A model generated the notes under the pieces. It had not been told where the DNA came from. It did not search any database and was given only the letters and a program-made list of their open reading frames with translations. Below are positions 25,608 through 34,475 of a stretch of 64,000 nt of DNA, one piece after another; within the stretch, counting starts at the first letter, position 1, and the number at the start of each line of letters is the position of its first letter. A program made the translations under genes and the position numbers. This DNA is from Candidatus Methylopumilus turicensis (GTDB lineage Bacteria > Pseudomonadota > Gammaproteobacteria > Burkholderiales > Methylophilaceae): positions 310,001 through 374,000 of the forward strand of contig NZ_LN794158.1 in the NCBI RefSeq assembly GCF_000953015.1, read 5' to 3'.

Positions 25608-28600
25608 ATGATTGAGTCATTGATTCGTGGCGCGCTTAAGCAGCGCCTAGTTGTTGTTGTGCTGGCATTGGCAATGATGGTGGCGGGTGGTTTTGCTGTT
25701 AAAAAACTATCTGTTGATGCTTTTCCTGATGTGACCAATATTCAGGTGTTAATCGCAACGCAAGCGATGGGTAAATCTCCCGAAGAAGTTGAGCGATTTA
25801 TTACCGTTCCCCTAGAAATTTCGATGACCGGATTGCCTGGCCTAGTCGAGATGCGTTCGCTTAATAAAAATGGATTGTCACTCATCACTCTTGTATTTAC
25901 TGAGCATACGGATGTTTACTTTGCTCGGCAATTGGTGATGGAACGTCTGATGGAAGCCAGCCAGAAAATGCCTGAAGGCGTTATTCCCATTTTAGGCCCG
26001 GTATCTACAGGCTTAGGTGAGGTCTATCAGTACACATTAGACAAAAAAACGGATGGTCACAAAAACTTAACTAAAGAAGACTTAACTGAGCGTCGAGCTA
26101 TTCAAGATTGGGTGGTTCGTCCCTTGTTAAGAAGCATTCCAGGGGTTGCTGAAATTAACTCCATGGGCGGTTATGTTAAGCAGTATCAAGCTTTAGTGAA
26201 TCCAGACCGAATGAATTATTACGGGCTTAAGCTCAACGATATTTACACCGCACTTGCTAGAAATAATGCAAACAGTGGTGGTGGCATTTTGCCTCACTAT
26301 TCCGAGCAATATTTAATTCGGGGCGTTGGTTTAATTCAAAATCTTAATGACATTGGCAATATCGTTTTAAAAGAACAGGGTGGCGTTCCTGTTTATATGC
26401 GCGATGTGGCTGAGGTTAAGCTTGGTAATGAAGTACGGGTTGGTGCCTTGCTCAAAAATGGTGAAACCGAGTCTGTTGGTGGCATCGTGATGATGATTAA
26501 AGGGGGTAACGCCAAAGAGGTTGTTGGTCGTATTAAAACCAAAGTTAAAGAGGTGAATGAAAAAGGAATTCTGCCCGGTAATTTACAAATCACCCCATTT
26601 TACGATCGAAGTGAGCTAGTGGATGCTGCCTTGAACACTGTGGTGAAGGTGTTGATTGAGGGCGTTATCTTGGTTGTTATTATTCTGTTTCTCTTTTTGG
26701 GGGATGTCCGCTCTAGTTTGATTGTAGTTGGGACCCTAATCCTAACGCCATTGATGACGTTTATGGCCATGAACTATTTAGGTATTTCAGCGAACCTCAT
26801 GTCCTTGGGTGGTTTAGCGATTGCCATTGGTTTGATGGTGGACGGATCGGTGGTGGTCGTTGAAAATGCATTTCATCAATTAGGACATCGTCAGGGTGAA
26901 AGCAAAATTCGCGTCGTTTTAGAAGCGGCAACAGAAGTTGGCACTCCTGTGCTTTTTGGGGTTGGCATTATCATCCTCGTGTTCTTGCCATTAATGACCT
27001 TAGAAGGGATGGAAGGGAAGATGTTTGGTCCTTTAGCCATGACCATCGCAATTGCGTTGTTTGTATCATTGGTGCTTTCTCTCACGCTTTCGCCTGTGAT
27101 GTGCTCTTATATTTTAAAAGGGGGGAGTGGCGAAGATACGCGCTTTATTCAAGCCATTAAAAGGCCCTACCTTCGATTGCTTAACGTGGCCATTTCCAAT
27201 GAAAAGAGAACCATTGGCGTTGCAGTTGCATCATTTGTCGTTGCGCTGCTGATCATTCCTTTATTAGGTACTTCGTTTATTCCTGAAATGCGCGAGGGCT
27301 CGATTGTGCCTAACATTATTCGTGCGCCTAATATTTCTTTAGATGAGTCACTCGTGATGGAAAAAGAAGCTTTGCAAGTGATTGCTAAGCTGCCTGGCGT
27401 GAAGTCCGTGGTTTCAGGCGTGGGGCGTGGTGAGAGTCCTGCAGATCCACAAAGTCAGAACGAGTCTCAGCCTATTGTGAGTTTATTGCCTCGAGATCAA
27501 TGGCCAAAAGGTTGGACGCAGGATGATATTGCGGCCTCTATTCAGAACAGCCTAAAAATCTTGCCTGGTGTTCAAGTGGTCATGGCGCAGCCGATTGCTG
27601 CTAGGGTAGCTGAACTGCTGAGTGGTGTTCGTTCCGATGTTGCAGTCAAATTGTTTGGCGATGATATGTTGGTGTTGAAAGCCAAAGCTGACGAGATTGC
27701 CAAAATTGCGGGCGGTGTTCCTGGCGCGGTGGACATGCGTGTGGAAAAAGTCTCTGGTCAGCAATATTTGAACATCACCATTGATCGTCATGAAATTTCA
27801 AGGCACGGCATTAATGCTGCAGATGTGCATGACGTTATTGAAACCGCCATTGGGGGGAAAGAAGCAACGGAAGTGTTTGAAGGGCAGCGTCGTTTTAGCG
27901 CCGCTGTGCGTTATCCAGAAAACTTCAGAAGTAGCGCCGAGGAGATTGGCGATATTTTGATGACTTCTCCAAATGGTAGTCGGGTTAAATTACGCGATTT
28001 GGCTAAAATTGAAGTGAAAGACGGACCCGTGCAAATTAGTCGTGAGCTGGCGAAACGAAGGATCGTGGTTGGTGTCAACGTAAAGGACAGAGATTTAGGT
28101 GGTTTTGTTGCTGAGCTTCAAAATAATTTGGACAAAGAGTTAAAACTGCCAGATGGCTATTATTTAGAATATGGTGGTCAGTTCCAGAATATGCAGCGCG
28201 CCTTGAGTCATTTGGCTTTAATTGTACCGGTAACGATTGGCGCAATTTTCTTCCTGTTATTTTTACTGTTTAACTCAGTGCGTTATGCAGCATTAATTAT
28301 CCTGGTGCTTCCATTCGCCTCGATCGGCGGCATCGTTGCCTTGTTTGTAACGGGAGAGTATCTCTCGGTGCCGGCATCGGTAGGATTTATTGCCTTGTGG
28401 GGGATTGCGGTGCTCAATGGGGTTGTGTTGGTCTCTTATATCCGACACTTGCGTGACGAAGGGAAGAGCCAGTTTGAAGCGATTACTCAGGGTTGTCAGC
28501 AACGGTTTAGGCCGGTCATGATGACCGCGACAGTGGCGATGTTAGGCTTGGTGCCCTTCTTGTTTGCGACGGGACCAGGTTCAGAAATTCAGCGACCATT

Positions 28601-28703
28601 AGCGATTGTGGTGATTGGGGGCTTAATCACCTCAACCTTGCTGACCCTAGTTGTATTGCCGGCACTCTACAGAACGTTTGAAGAGAAAAGAATTGAATCA
28701 TAA
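25608..28703 (+). CDS. heavy-metal RND efflux transporter (CzcA/CusA family)
   Basis: The 1031-residue inner-membrane proton antiporter has twelve predicted membrane segments and two large periplasmic loops. The opening FAVKKLSVDAFPDVTNIQV and TGLPGLVEMRS are HME-RND signatures. In TM4 the motif reads GGLAIAIGLMVDGSVVVVENA: Asp412 and Glu419 of the proton relay are kept, but the first Asp of the CzcA-type DFGxxxDGA motif is Ala406. That is closer to CusA-like pumps, yet the CusA methionine clusters are not obvious. The metal (Zn/Co/Cd/Ni or Cu/Ag) therefore cannot be assigned. It is followed by a PII-like gene after 37 nt. Confidence 0.9.
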   Translation: MIESLIRGALKQRLVVVVLALAMMVAGGFAVKKLSVDAFPDVTNIQVLIATQAMGKSPEEVERFITVPLEISMTGLPGLVEMRSLNKNGLSLITLVFTEHTDVYFARQLVMERLMEASQKMPEGVIPILGPVSTGLGEVYQYTLDKKTDGHKNLTKEDLTERRAIQDWVVRPLLRSIPGVAEINSMGGYVKQYQALVNPDRMNYYGLKLNDIYTALARNNANSGGGILPHYSEQYLIRGVGLIQNLNDIGNIVLKEQGGVPVYMRDVAEVKLGNEVRVGALLKNGETESVGGIVMMIKGGNAKEVVGRIKTKVKEVNEKGILPGNLQITPFYDRSELVDAALNTVVKVLIEGVILVVIILFLFLGDVRSSLIVVGTLILTPLMTFMAMNYLGISANLMSLGGLAIAIGLMVDGSVVVVENAFHQLGHRQGESKIRVVLEAATEVGTPVLFGVGIIILVFLPLMTLEGMEGKMFGPLAMTIAIALFVSLVLSLTLSPVMCSYILKGGSGEDTRFIQAIKRPYLRLLNVAISNEKRTIGVAVASFVVALLIIPLLGTSFIPEMREGSIVPNIIRAPNISLDESLVMEKEALQVIAKLPGVKSVVSGVGRGESPADPQSQNESQPIVSLLPRDQWPKGWTQDDIAASIQNSLKILPGVQVVMAQPIAARVAELLSGVRSDVAVKLFGDDMLVLKAKADEIAKIAGGVPGAVDMRVEKVSGQQYLNITIDRHEISRHGINAADVHDVIETAIGGKEATEVFEGQRRFSAAVRYPENFRSSAEEIGDILMTSPNGSRVKLRDLAKIEVKDGPVQISRELAKRRIVVGVNVKDRDLGGFVAELQNNLDKELKLPDGYYLEYGGQFQNMQRALSHLALIVPVTIGAIFFLLFLLFNSVRYAALIILVLPFASIGGIVALFVTGEYLSVPASVGFIALWGIAVLNGVVLVSYIRHLRDEGKSQFEAITQGCQQRFRPVMMTATVAMLGLVPFLFATGPGSEIQRPLAIVVIGGLITSTLLTLVVLPALYRTFEEKRIES

Positions 28704-28740
28704 AGAATCCTAAAGATTCCTATTTGTAGATGGAGCTAGA

Positions 28741-29079
28741 ATGAAAAAAGAAATTAAGGCGATTATTCCGCCACAAAGATTAGCCAAAATCCGCTCGGCA
28801 TTTCGTAATATTAAAGAATTCCCAGGAATGACCATTACGAAAGTTGAGGGGTGTGGGCACTATTTGGCGAAACCAAGTCAGGGTCTTAAAGATGAGCTAA
28901 ACGAATATACGCCCAAGGTGAGAATCGATATTGTGGCCCCAGATGAGTTGGTGGAGGGCATATTGCAAATATTGGTTGAGGTTGGTCAAATGGGTCAGGT
29001 GGGAGATGGCATCGTTTGGGTAACGCCTGTTGAGCGAATGATAAGGCTATCGGAGCAGATTATTGTGTTTGACTGCTAA
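28741..29079 (+). CDS. PII-like signalling protein of the metal-efflux operon
   Basis: The 112-residue protein has the ferredoxin-like PII fold pattern: KEIKAIIPPQRLAKIRSAF at the N-terminus, FPGMTITKVEGCGHY before the T-loop, TPKVRIDIVAPDELVEGILQIL, and GQVGDGIVWVTPVERMIRLSEQ. The T-loop is atypical (AKPSQGLKDELNEY) and lacks the usual uridylylated Tyr51 context, so it is not classical GlnB/GlnK. PII-like proteins next to heavy-metal RND pumps form a distinct group. GGAG lies 9 nt upstream of the ATG. It probably binds the adaptor or pump, or senses metal or nucleotide. This is inference. Confidence 0.85.
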   Translation: MKKEIKAIIPPQRLAKIRSAFRNIKEFPGMTITKVEGCGHYLAKPSQGLKDELNEYTPKVRIDIVAPDELVEGILQILVEVGQMGQVGDGIVWVTPVERMIRLSEQIIVFDC

Positions 29080-29122
29080 TTAGTCAATTGTTGAGAGTGT
29101 TAGAAAACCGCGGCTTTTCGAG

Positions 29123-29134
29123 TAAAATAAACGT
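29123..29134 (+). promoter_or_regulatory. -10 box 6 nt before pyrD ATG (possible leaderless start)
   Basis: TAAAAT (29123-29128) is followed by exactly 6 nt and then ATG 29135. No Shine-Dalgarno sequence is present and no good -35 is seen. Confidence 0.35.
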
Positions 29135-30151
29135 ATGAATTTATACGCACTCGCAAAGCCGTTTTTATTTCAGCTCGACGCTGAACGCGCCCACGACCTG
29201 TCGCTGAACAGTCTTAAATTGGCTGAGAAAACAGGCTTGCTAGCTATGTTGCCAACACCTATCCAATGCAAGTCCAAACAAGTGATGGGGCTTACTTTCC
29301 CTAACTCTGTTGGTCTCGCTGCAGGTTTGGATAAAAATGGGGCTGTCATTGATGGCATGGCCGCATTAGGGTTTGGCTTTCTGGAGATCGGAACGACTAC
29401 ACCACGTCCGCAGCCAGGTAATCCTAAGCCTAGATTATTTAGAGTTAAAGAAGCAGAAGGTATTGTGAATCGCTTTGGCTTCAATAACTTGGGTGTTGAT
29501 CATCTTATTGAGAACGTCCAAGCTTCTAATTTTCGCGGTATTTTAGGTATTAATATTGGCAAGAACTTTGATACCCCAAACGAACGTGCGGTGGATGATT
29601 ACCTGATTTGTATGCGTAAAGTTTATTCGCATGCCAGCTACATCACAGTAAATATCTCTTCGCCAAATACGAAAAACCTTCGCCAGTTGCAAGAAAAAGA
29701 TGCATTAGATGCTTTGCTGGCTAGCTTAAAAGCAGAGCAAAAAATATTGGCGGATAAGCATGGTCAATACGTGCCAATTGCATTGAAAATTGCACCAGAT
29801 CTAGACGAGGCCCAAATTATTGGCATTGCTGATTTACTTAAAATCCATCAGTTTGATGGCGTCATTGCCACGAATACCACGGTCGCAAGAGACATGGTGG
29901 CTGGTTTACCAAATGCCTCTGAGGCAGGCGGTTTGTCTGGTGCGCCGGTGCGTGAAAAGTCTACGCTGGTGATTACACAACTTTCAAAACAGCTCGCTGG
30001 CGCATTGCCCATTATTGGGGTTGGTGGCATTTTGAGTGGTGCTGATGCCGCAGAAAAATTTGCGGCTGGCGCAAGCTTAGTGCAGGTTTACAGTGGCTTG
30101 ATTTACCGTGGTCCAAGTTTGGTTCGCGATATTTGTAAAGCCATCGGTTAG
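29135..30151 (+). CDS. pyrD: dihydroorotate dehydrogenase (quinone), class 2
   Basis: PyrD oxidises dihydroorotate to orotate with ubiquinone, at the inner membrane. The 338-residue protein has the class 2 N-terminal membrane-associating helices ([22 protein letters not shown]). The FMN-binding barrel carries [33 protein letters not shown], the catalytic-serine region [11 protein letters not shown], and [27 protein letters not shown]. The length fits the class. It converges on envC with a 21-nt gap. Confidence 0.96.
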   Translation: MNLYALAKPFLFQLDAERAHDLSLNSLKLAEKTGLLAMLPTPIQCKSKQVMGLTFPNSVGLAAGLDKNGAVIDGMAALGFGFLEIGTTTPRPQPGNPKPRLFRVKEAEGIVNRFGFNNLGVDHLIENVQASNFRGILGINIGKNFDTPNERAVDDYLICMRKVYSHASYITVNISSPNTKNLRQLQEKDALDALLASLKAEQKILADKHGQYVPIALKIAPDLDEAQIIGIADLLKIHQFDGVIATNTTVARDMVAGLPNASEAGGLSGAPVREKSTLVITQLSKQLAGALPIIGVGGILSGADAAEKFAAGASLVQVYSGLIYRGPSLVRDICKAIG

Positions 30152-30172
30152 ATCTTGAAAGTTAAGCGCATC

Positions 30173-31447
30173 CTAGCGTAAAACGCTCCAACTCATCGGG
30201 TCAAATGGTTTGCTGCGGCTACGTAACTCGTAATATAAGCCTGAAGTGTCGTTGCCGCCGCTGTTACCAACGCTTGCAATCGTATCACCACCTTTGACCG
30301 TATCCCCCATCTTGCGCAAAAGTGCTTGGTTGTTACCGTAGAGGCTCATGTAGCCCCCACCATGGTCAACAATAATCAGATTGCCGAATCCGCGCATCCA
30401 ATCCGCAAAAACGATTCGGCCGCTTGCCACGGACTTGACGTCGTTGCCTTCATTTGATTTGATAAATAAACCTTTCCATGTAAGCCCGGTGTCTTGGCGA
30501 CTGTTGCCAAATTTATTGGTGACTTCACCGCGCACAGGCAAATTCAGTTTTCCTCTTAATGACTCAAAGCTTCCACCGTCAAATGCATTGCTAGGTAACG
30601 ACTCGTTGCTAGCTAACGCTTGTTGTGGTCGATTTTCAGTGTCAGGTTTATTTGCAGTTGTTTCACGCGATATGTTTTTTGGTTTACTTTCTTCTGTTGG
30701 CTTTTGTGGTTTTGGTTGCGCTGCTCTTGCTAGGCGCTCAACTAATTGAGATAGGCTTTTTTCGTCACGCTTTAGTTTTTCAATCTCATTACGTTGCGCA
30801 CTAATCTGTGATGATAGCTTCTCAACGATCTTGCTATGTGATTGCTTTTGCGACTCAAGATTTTTTCGCTCCGACTGTTGTTTGTTTTTGAGGTTGACTA
30901 CCTCTTGTAATGCATCGACTGTTTGTTCGTTTAGCTTGGTGACTTGGCTTAAATTGGATTGCATGCCATGAATCAGATTTTCACGGGCTTTAGTCACGTA
31001 TGAAAAGTATTTTAGTTGGCGCGAAGCGGCACTGGGGTCTTGTTCTTGCAAAATAATTTGTAAGTAATTTTGCTTGCCGTGCAGATACTGCTGATACATC
31101 TGTTTACTTAGCTGATCCTTTTGACCTTCAATCGTATTCTCAAGGCCTGATTTTTGGGTTTGCAATGCTTGAAGGGTTTCGCTATGTTTCTTTTGTTCTT
31201 GTTGAAGCTCGAAAAGCTTTCGATTGGTCTCACTGATGGCCTTTTCGCTCTCTTTCAAAGCGTCAGCAGCATCGTCATGTGCCTCTTTTGTTTTGCCTAA
31301 CGCTTTGGTGAGCGATTCAATACGTTCATGAATGGTGTTGAGCTTTTCTTTTGGTTTTTCTGTTTTGTTTGCCGCGAAAGTCGAGGTTGAAAGTATCGTT
31401 GCCGCAAATAAACTAAGCCCAATTGCAATGCTTTTAACATGACGCAT
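30173..31447 (-). CDS. envC: EnvC-like murein hydrolase activator (degenerate M23 domain)
   Basis: The 424-residue exported protein has a signal peptide (about 1-25), a long coiled coil (about 35-250), a low-complexity linker rich in Pro, Lys and Thr (about 250-300) and a C-terminal LytM domain (about 305-424). The zinc ligands are missing: the usual H-x(n)-D region reads LTWKGLFIKSNEG and the HxH motif reads LYYELR. EnvC-type proteins lack hydrolase activity and instead activate septal amidases during division. It is 2 nt downstream of gpmI, an order common in proteobacteria (gpmI-envC). Confidence 0.88.
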   Translation of the reverse strand: MRHVKSIAIGLSLFAATILSTSTFAANKTEKPKEKLNTIHERIESLTKALGKTKEAHDDAADALKESEKAISETNRKLFELQQEQKKHSETLQALQTQKSGLENTIEGQKDQLSKQMYQQYLHGKQNYLQIILQEQDPSAASRQLKYFSYVTKARENLIHGMQSNLSQVTKLNEQTVDALQEVVNLKNKQQSERKNLESQKQSHSKIVEKLSSQISAQRNEIEKLKRDEKSLSQLVERLARAAQPKPQKPTEESKPKNISRETTANKPDTENRPQQALASNESLPSNAFDGGSFESLRGKLNLPVRGEVTNKFGNSRQDTGLTWKGLFIKSNEGNDVKSVASGRIVFADWMRGFGNLIIVDHGGGYMSLYGNNQALLRKMGDTVKGGDTIASVGNSGGNDTSGLYYELRSRSKPFDPMSWSVLR

Positions 31448-31449
31448 GA

Positions 31450-32991
31450 TTACTTAATTTTCACCAGAGAGTGACCAGTCATCTCTGCTGGTTGCGACAG
31501 CCCCATCATGCAGAGCAAACTTGGTGCTATGTCAGAAAGTGCACCAGTCTTGGCCATTTCAGCATCGCGGCCAATGTAAAGCAATGGCACCACATTCGTG
31601 GTGTGCTGGGTGTGCGGTTGGTCGTTGGCAAGGTCTTGCATCATTTCTACATTGCCGTGATCTGCTGTAATTATCACTTCAGCGCCAACGCTTAAGGCAG
31701 CTTTTACGACCCTGCCGATACATGTGTCGATCGCTTCAATAGCTTTAATTGCAGCAGGCATGAAGCCGGTGTGGCCGACCATGTCGCAGTTCGCATAGTT
31801 ACAAATAATAGCGGCATACGCATTGCTCAACACAGCCGCTTCTAATTGGTCTGTTAGCTCAAATGCGCTCATTTCAGGCTGTAAATCATAAGTAGCGACC
31901 TTAGGTGAAGGCACAAGAATACGACTTTCGCCTTCAAAAACTTTTTCTTCGCCACCGTTAAAGAAGAATGTCACGTGGGGATATTTTTCAGTTTCCGCGA
32001 TGCGCAGTTGTTTAAGGCCTTGGTTGGCAATGTATTCACCAAAAGTGTTGTGAATATCATTGGGAGCAAATACAGTTTTTGCATTGACTTCATTTTTGTC
32101 GTACATCGTCAGGGTGTAATAGCCCCCCAGAGTTGGTAATTTTTGACGTTTAAAGCCTTCAAAACTCGCATCGAGAAAACACGCAGTCATCTGCCGGGCG
32201 CGATCAGAGCGGAAGTTCATAAATACAATCACATCGCCATCATCCACAAATGCCGGCACTTCACCCTCATTAGCAATAGAGGTGGCTTTTACAAATTCGT
32301 CATTTTCGCCCCGCTTGTAGGCGGCCTCCAAGGCCTCTAAAGCGGAGTTGGCTTTGAATTCACCTGTGCCTTCTGTTAGTAAGCGATAGGCTGGCTCGAC
32401 GCGCTCCCAGCGCTTATCTCTATCCATTGCATAATAACGACCACAGATAGAAGCGATTTTGCCGGCACCAATCATTTTGATTTGATCTTCCAGTGCTTGA
32501 AGGTATGGTTTTGCGCTAACCGGTGGCGTATCGCGACCATCTAAAAACGCATGGATGTAGATCTTATTGAGGCCTTGCTTTGCGGCCATGCGGATCATGG
32601 CATATATATGGTCTTGATGACTATGCACGCCGCCATCAGAAATTAAGCCAAAAATGTGCAATGCTTTATCGGTGTTTTTAGCCTGATTTACCGCTTCAAG
32701 CAGCACCGGATTTTGACCAAATTGACCGGTTTTTATTGCGTGATTAATTCGCTCAAATTCTTGAAAGACGATACGGCCTGCACCAATATTAAGATGACCA
32801 ACTTCTGAATTGCCCATTTGTCCGTCAGGTAAGCCGACAAAGTGTTCTGATGCGTTAATTAGGGTATGTGGATACTGTTGCCAAAGTCTATCCCAGTTTG
32901 GTTTATTGGCTTGGGCAATGGCATTATCTGTGATGTCTTCGCGATATCCAAAACCATCTAAAATCAACAATACGACGGGCGTAATTTTCAT
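31450..32991 (-). CDS. gpmI: 2,3-bisphosphoglycerate-independent phosphoglycerate mutase
   Basis: GpmI interconverts 3- and 2-phosphoglycerate with two Mn ions. The 513-residue protein has the N-terminal metal site VVLLILDGFGYRED and the catalytic-serine block QMGNSEVGHLNIGAGR (Ser in GNSEVGH). It also has the substrate blocks HAFLDGRDTPPVSA, YYAMDRDKRWERV and FRSDRARQ. The second metal site includes ICNYANCDMVGHTG and ITADHGNVEMM. The length is standard (about 510-515). Confidence 0.97.
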   Translation of the reverse strand: MKITPVVLLILDGFGYREDITDNAIAQANKPNWDRLWQQYPHTLINASEHFVGLPDGQMGNSEVGHLNIGAGRIVFQEFERINHAIKTGQFGQNPVLLEAVNQAKNTDKALHIFGLISDGGVHSHQDHIYAMIRMAAKQGLNKIYIHAFLDGRDTPPVSAKPYLQALEDQIKMIGAGKIASICGRYYAMDRDKRWERVEPAYRLLTEGTGEFKANSALEALEAAYKRGENDEFVKATSIANEGEVPAFVDDGDVIVFMNFRSDRARQMTACFLDASFEGFKRQKLPTLGGYYTLTMYDKNEVNAKTVFAPNDIHNTFGEYIANQGLKQLRIAETEKYPHVTFFFNGGEEKVFEGESRILVPSPKVATYDLQPEMSAFELTDQLEAAVLSNAYAAIICNYANCDMVGHTGFMPAAIKAIEAIDTCIGRVVKAALSVGAEVIITADHGNVEMMQDLANDQPHTQHTTNVVPLLYIGRDAEMAKTGALSDIAPSLLCMMGLSQPAEMTGHSLVKIK

Positions 32992-33172
32992 GCGAGGTGT
33001 TTTCTCAATGAGTATTCATGGGATATCACTATTTTAGTGATTTTTGCTTAATAAATCTGCATTATTTGCCGAATTTATCTTGTTCAGATTCTTTTTTAAT
33101 CCTGTCTTTCTGTACAATTCAGCTTCCAATTTAATCATTGCGCAACGCGCTTAATTCTTTAAAGGTTTTTTC

Positions 33173-33430
33173 ATGGCCAAAGTTTTGATGTACACCAGTG
33201 CTTATTGCCCCTATTGCACAAACGCTGAACGCTTGCTAAATGCCAAAGGCGTGATGGAGATAGAGAAAATTCAAATTGATACTGATCCTGAATTAAAAGT
33301 CGCCATGATGGAAAAAACTGGTCGTCGCACTGTGCCACAAATTTACATTGGTGAGCAGCACGTTGGGGGATTTGATGATTTGCGTGCCTTAGATTTGGCA
33401 GGCGAGCTTGACTCGTTATTAAGTGCTTAA
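33173..33430 (+). CDS. grxC: glutaredoxin 3
   Basis: The 85-residue glutathione-dependent disulfide reductase has the active site CPYC (Cys12, Cys15), the cis-proline TVPQIYIG, and the glutathione-binding GGFDDLRALD. It lies 106 nt before secB on the same strand, the common proteobacterial grxC-secB order. A 14-bp palindrome at 33424-33437 covers its stop codon but has no T-tract. Confidence 0.95.
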   Translation: MAKVLMYTSAYCPYCTNAERLLNAKGVMEIEKIQIDTDPELKVAMMEKTGRRTVPQIYIGEQHVGGFDDLRALDLAGELDSLLSA

Positions 33431-33535
33431 TTAAGCAACACAAGCAATTAGTATGCGCATCGGTTAAAATATCGCCTTTATTCGTTATCGTTTAGCATTT
33501 TTTGATGCATTTTTTTGAAATTTTTAGGGAACATC

Positions 33536-34042
33536 ATGGCAACTAAAGACACAGCAGCAGAGCAAACAACAGAAAATCAAGCCTTAGAACAAAATCAAGC
33601 GCCTGGCTTTGGGATTGAAAAATTGTACGTTAAAGATTTGTCATTAGAATTGCCTAATGCCCCACAGATTTTTACAGAACGTGATGCCCCGCAAATCGGT
33701 ATCGAAATCAGCAATACTGCTAGCAAACTTGAAGATGGCATTTATGAAGTCGTGTTAACCATTACAGTGACTTCAAAAATTGGTGACAAAACTGCGTTCC
33801 TCATTGAAGTAGCGCAAGCCGGTATTTTCCAAGTACGTAACGTACCGGAAGAAAATTTAGAGATCATTTTTAGCATCACTTGCCCGAACATCTTGTTCCC
33901 ATACGCGCGTGAAGTGGTTTCCGATGCTTCAGTCCGTGCTGGCTTCCCGCCTGTGGTACTGAGCCCGATTAACTTTGAAGCGTTATATGCGCAACAAAAG
34001 CAACAACAAGCGCAAGATGACGCTGCAAAAACGACACACTAG
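33536..34042 (+). CDS. secB: protein-export chaperone SecB
   Basis: SecB holds preproteins unfolded and hands them to SecA. From ATG 33536 (TAGGGA 6 nt upstream) the protein has 168 residues. The family blocks are LYVKDLSLELPNAPQIF, NTASKLEDGIYEVVLTITVTSK, FLIEVAQAGIFQV and the CPNILFPYAREVVSDASVRAGFPPVVLSPINFEALY stretch. An upstream in-frame ATG at 33515 adds seven unlikely residues. The end of the gene overlaps the start of the SH3-domain gene by 26 nt. Confidence 0.96.
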   Translation: MATKDTAAEQTTENQALEQNQAPGFGIEKLYVKDLSLELPNAPQIFTERDAPQIGIEISNTASKLEDGIYEVVLTITVTSKIGDKTAFLIEVAQAGIFQVRNVPEENLEIIFSITCPNILFPYAREVVSDASVRAGFPPVVLSPINFEALYAQQKQQQAQDDAAKTTH

Positions 34043-34466
34043 GCTTTTTGTTGTTGCTTTACTGATGCTACTGCCTAGCTTGGCAGTAGCTGAATTTCGT
34101 TCAGTGAGCGTGTCTAAGGCGATTGTTTACGATTCGCCCTCAGCGCAAAGCAAAAAAGTTTATTTGCTTGGTCAAGGCTATCCAGTAGAAGTAATCGTTA
34201 ATCTCGCGGAGTGGGTTAAGGTGCGAGATCAGCAAGGCGGCCTAAGTTGGATAGATGCCAAACAACTCAGCGCTAAACGTACTTTGTTGTTGGTTGCCCC
34301 TGCAGATATTAAGCCATCCCCTGAGATGGGCGTTGCTTCGATTGGCCGGTTAGAAAAAGATGTGGTGGTGGATTTTATTGAGCCAGCTAAAAATGGTTGG
34401 GTCAAAGTAAAGCATCGCGATGGATTGGTAGGCTTTGTCCAAACCTCAGCCGTTTGGGGTTTGTAA
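34017..34466 (+). CDS. exported SH3-domain protein
   Basis: From ATG 34017 the product has 149 residues. It has a basic N-terminus and signal peptide (LFVVALLMLLPSLAVA, cleavage near 25), then two SH3-like segments: one with YDSPSAQSKKVYLLGQGYPVEV and one with GRLEKDVVVDFIEPAKNGWVKV. Bacterial SH3 domains often bind cell-wall peptides. The start lies inside the secB 3' end (26-nt overlap) and the stop is 9 nt before gpsA, so secB-SH3-gpsA are probably cotranscribed. The order is typical of betaproteobacteria. The function is unknown. Confidence 0.8.
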   Translation: MTLQKRHTRLFVVALLMLLPSLAVAEFRSVSVSKAIVYDSPSAQSKKVYLLGQGYPVEVIVNLAEWVKVRDQQGGLSWIDAKQLSAKRTLLLVAPADIKPSPEMGVASIGRLEKDVVVDFIEPAKNGWVKVKHRDGLVGFVQTSAVWGL

Positions 34467-34475
34467 GGATATGCA

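Noticed and set aside
28705-28719. Inverted repeat GAATC-CTAAA-GATTC between the RND gene and the PII-like gene
   Set aside because: The arms are only 5 bp and there is no T-tract; too weak to call a terminator or operator.
33424-33437. 14-bp palindrome TGCTTAATTAAGCA at the grxC stop codon
   Set aside because: It overlaps coding sequence, has an AT-rich core and no T-tract. One such palindrome in AT-rich DNA is expected by chance.
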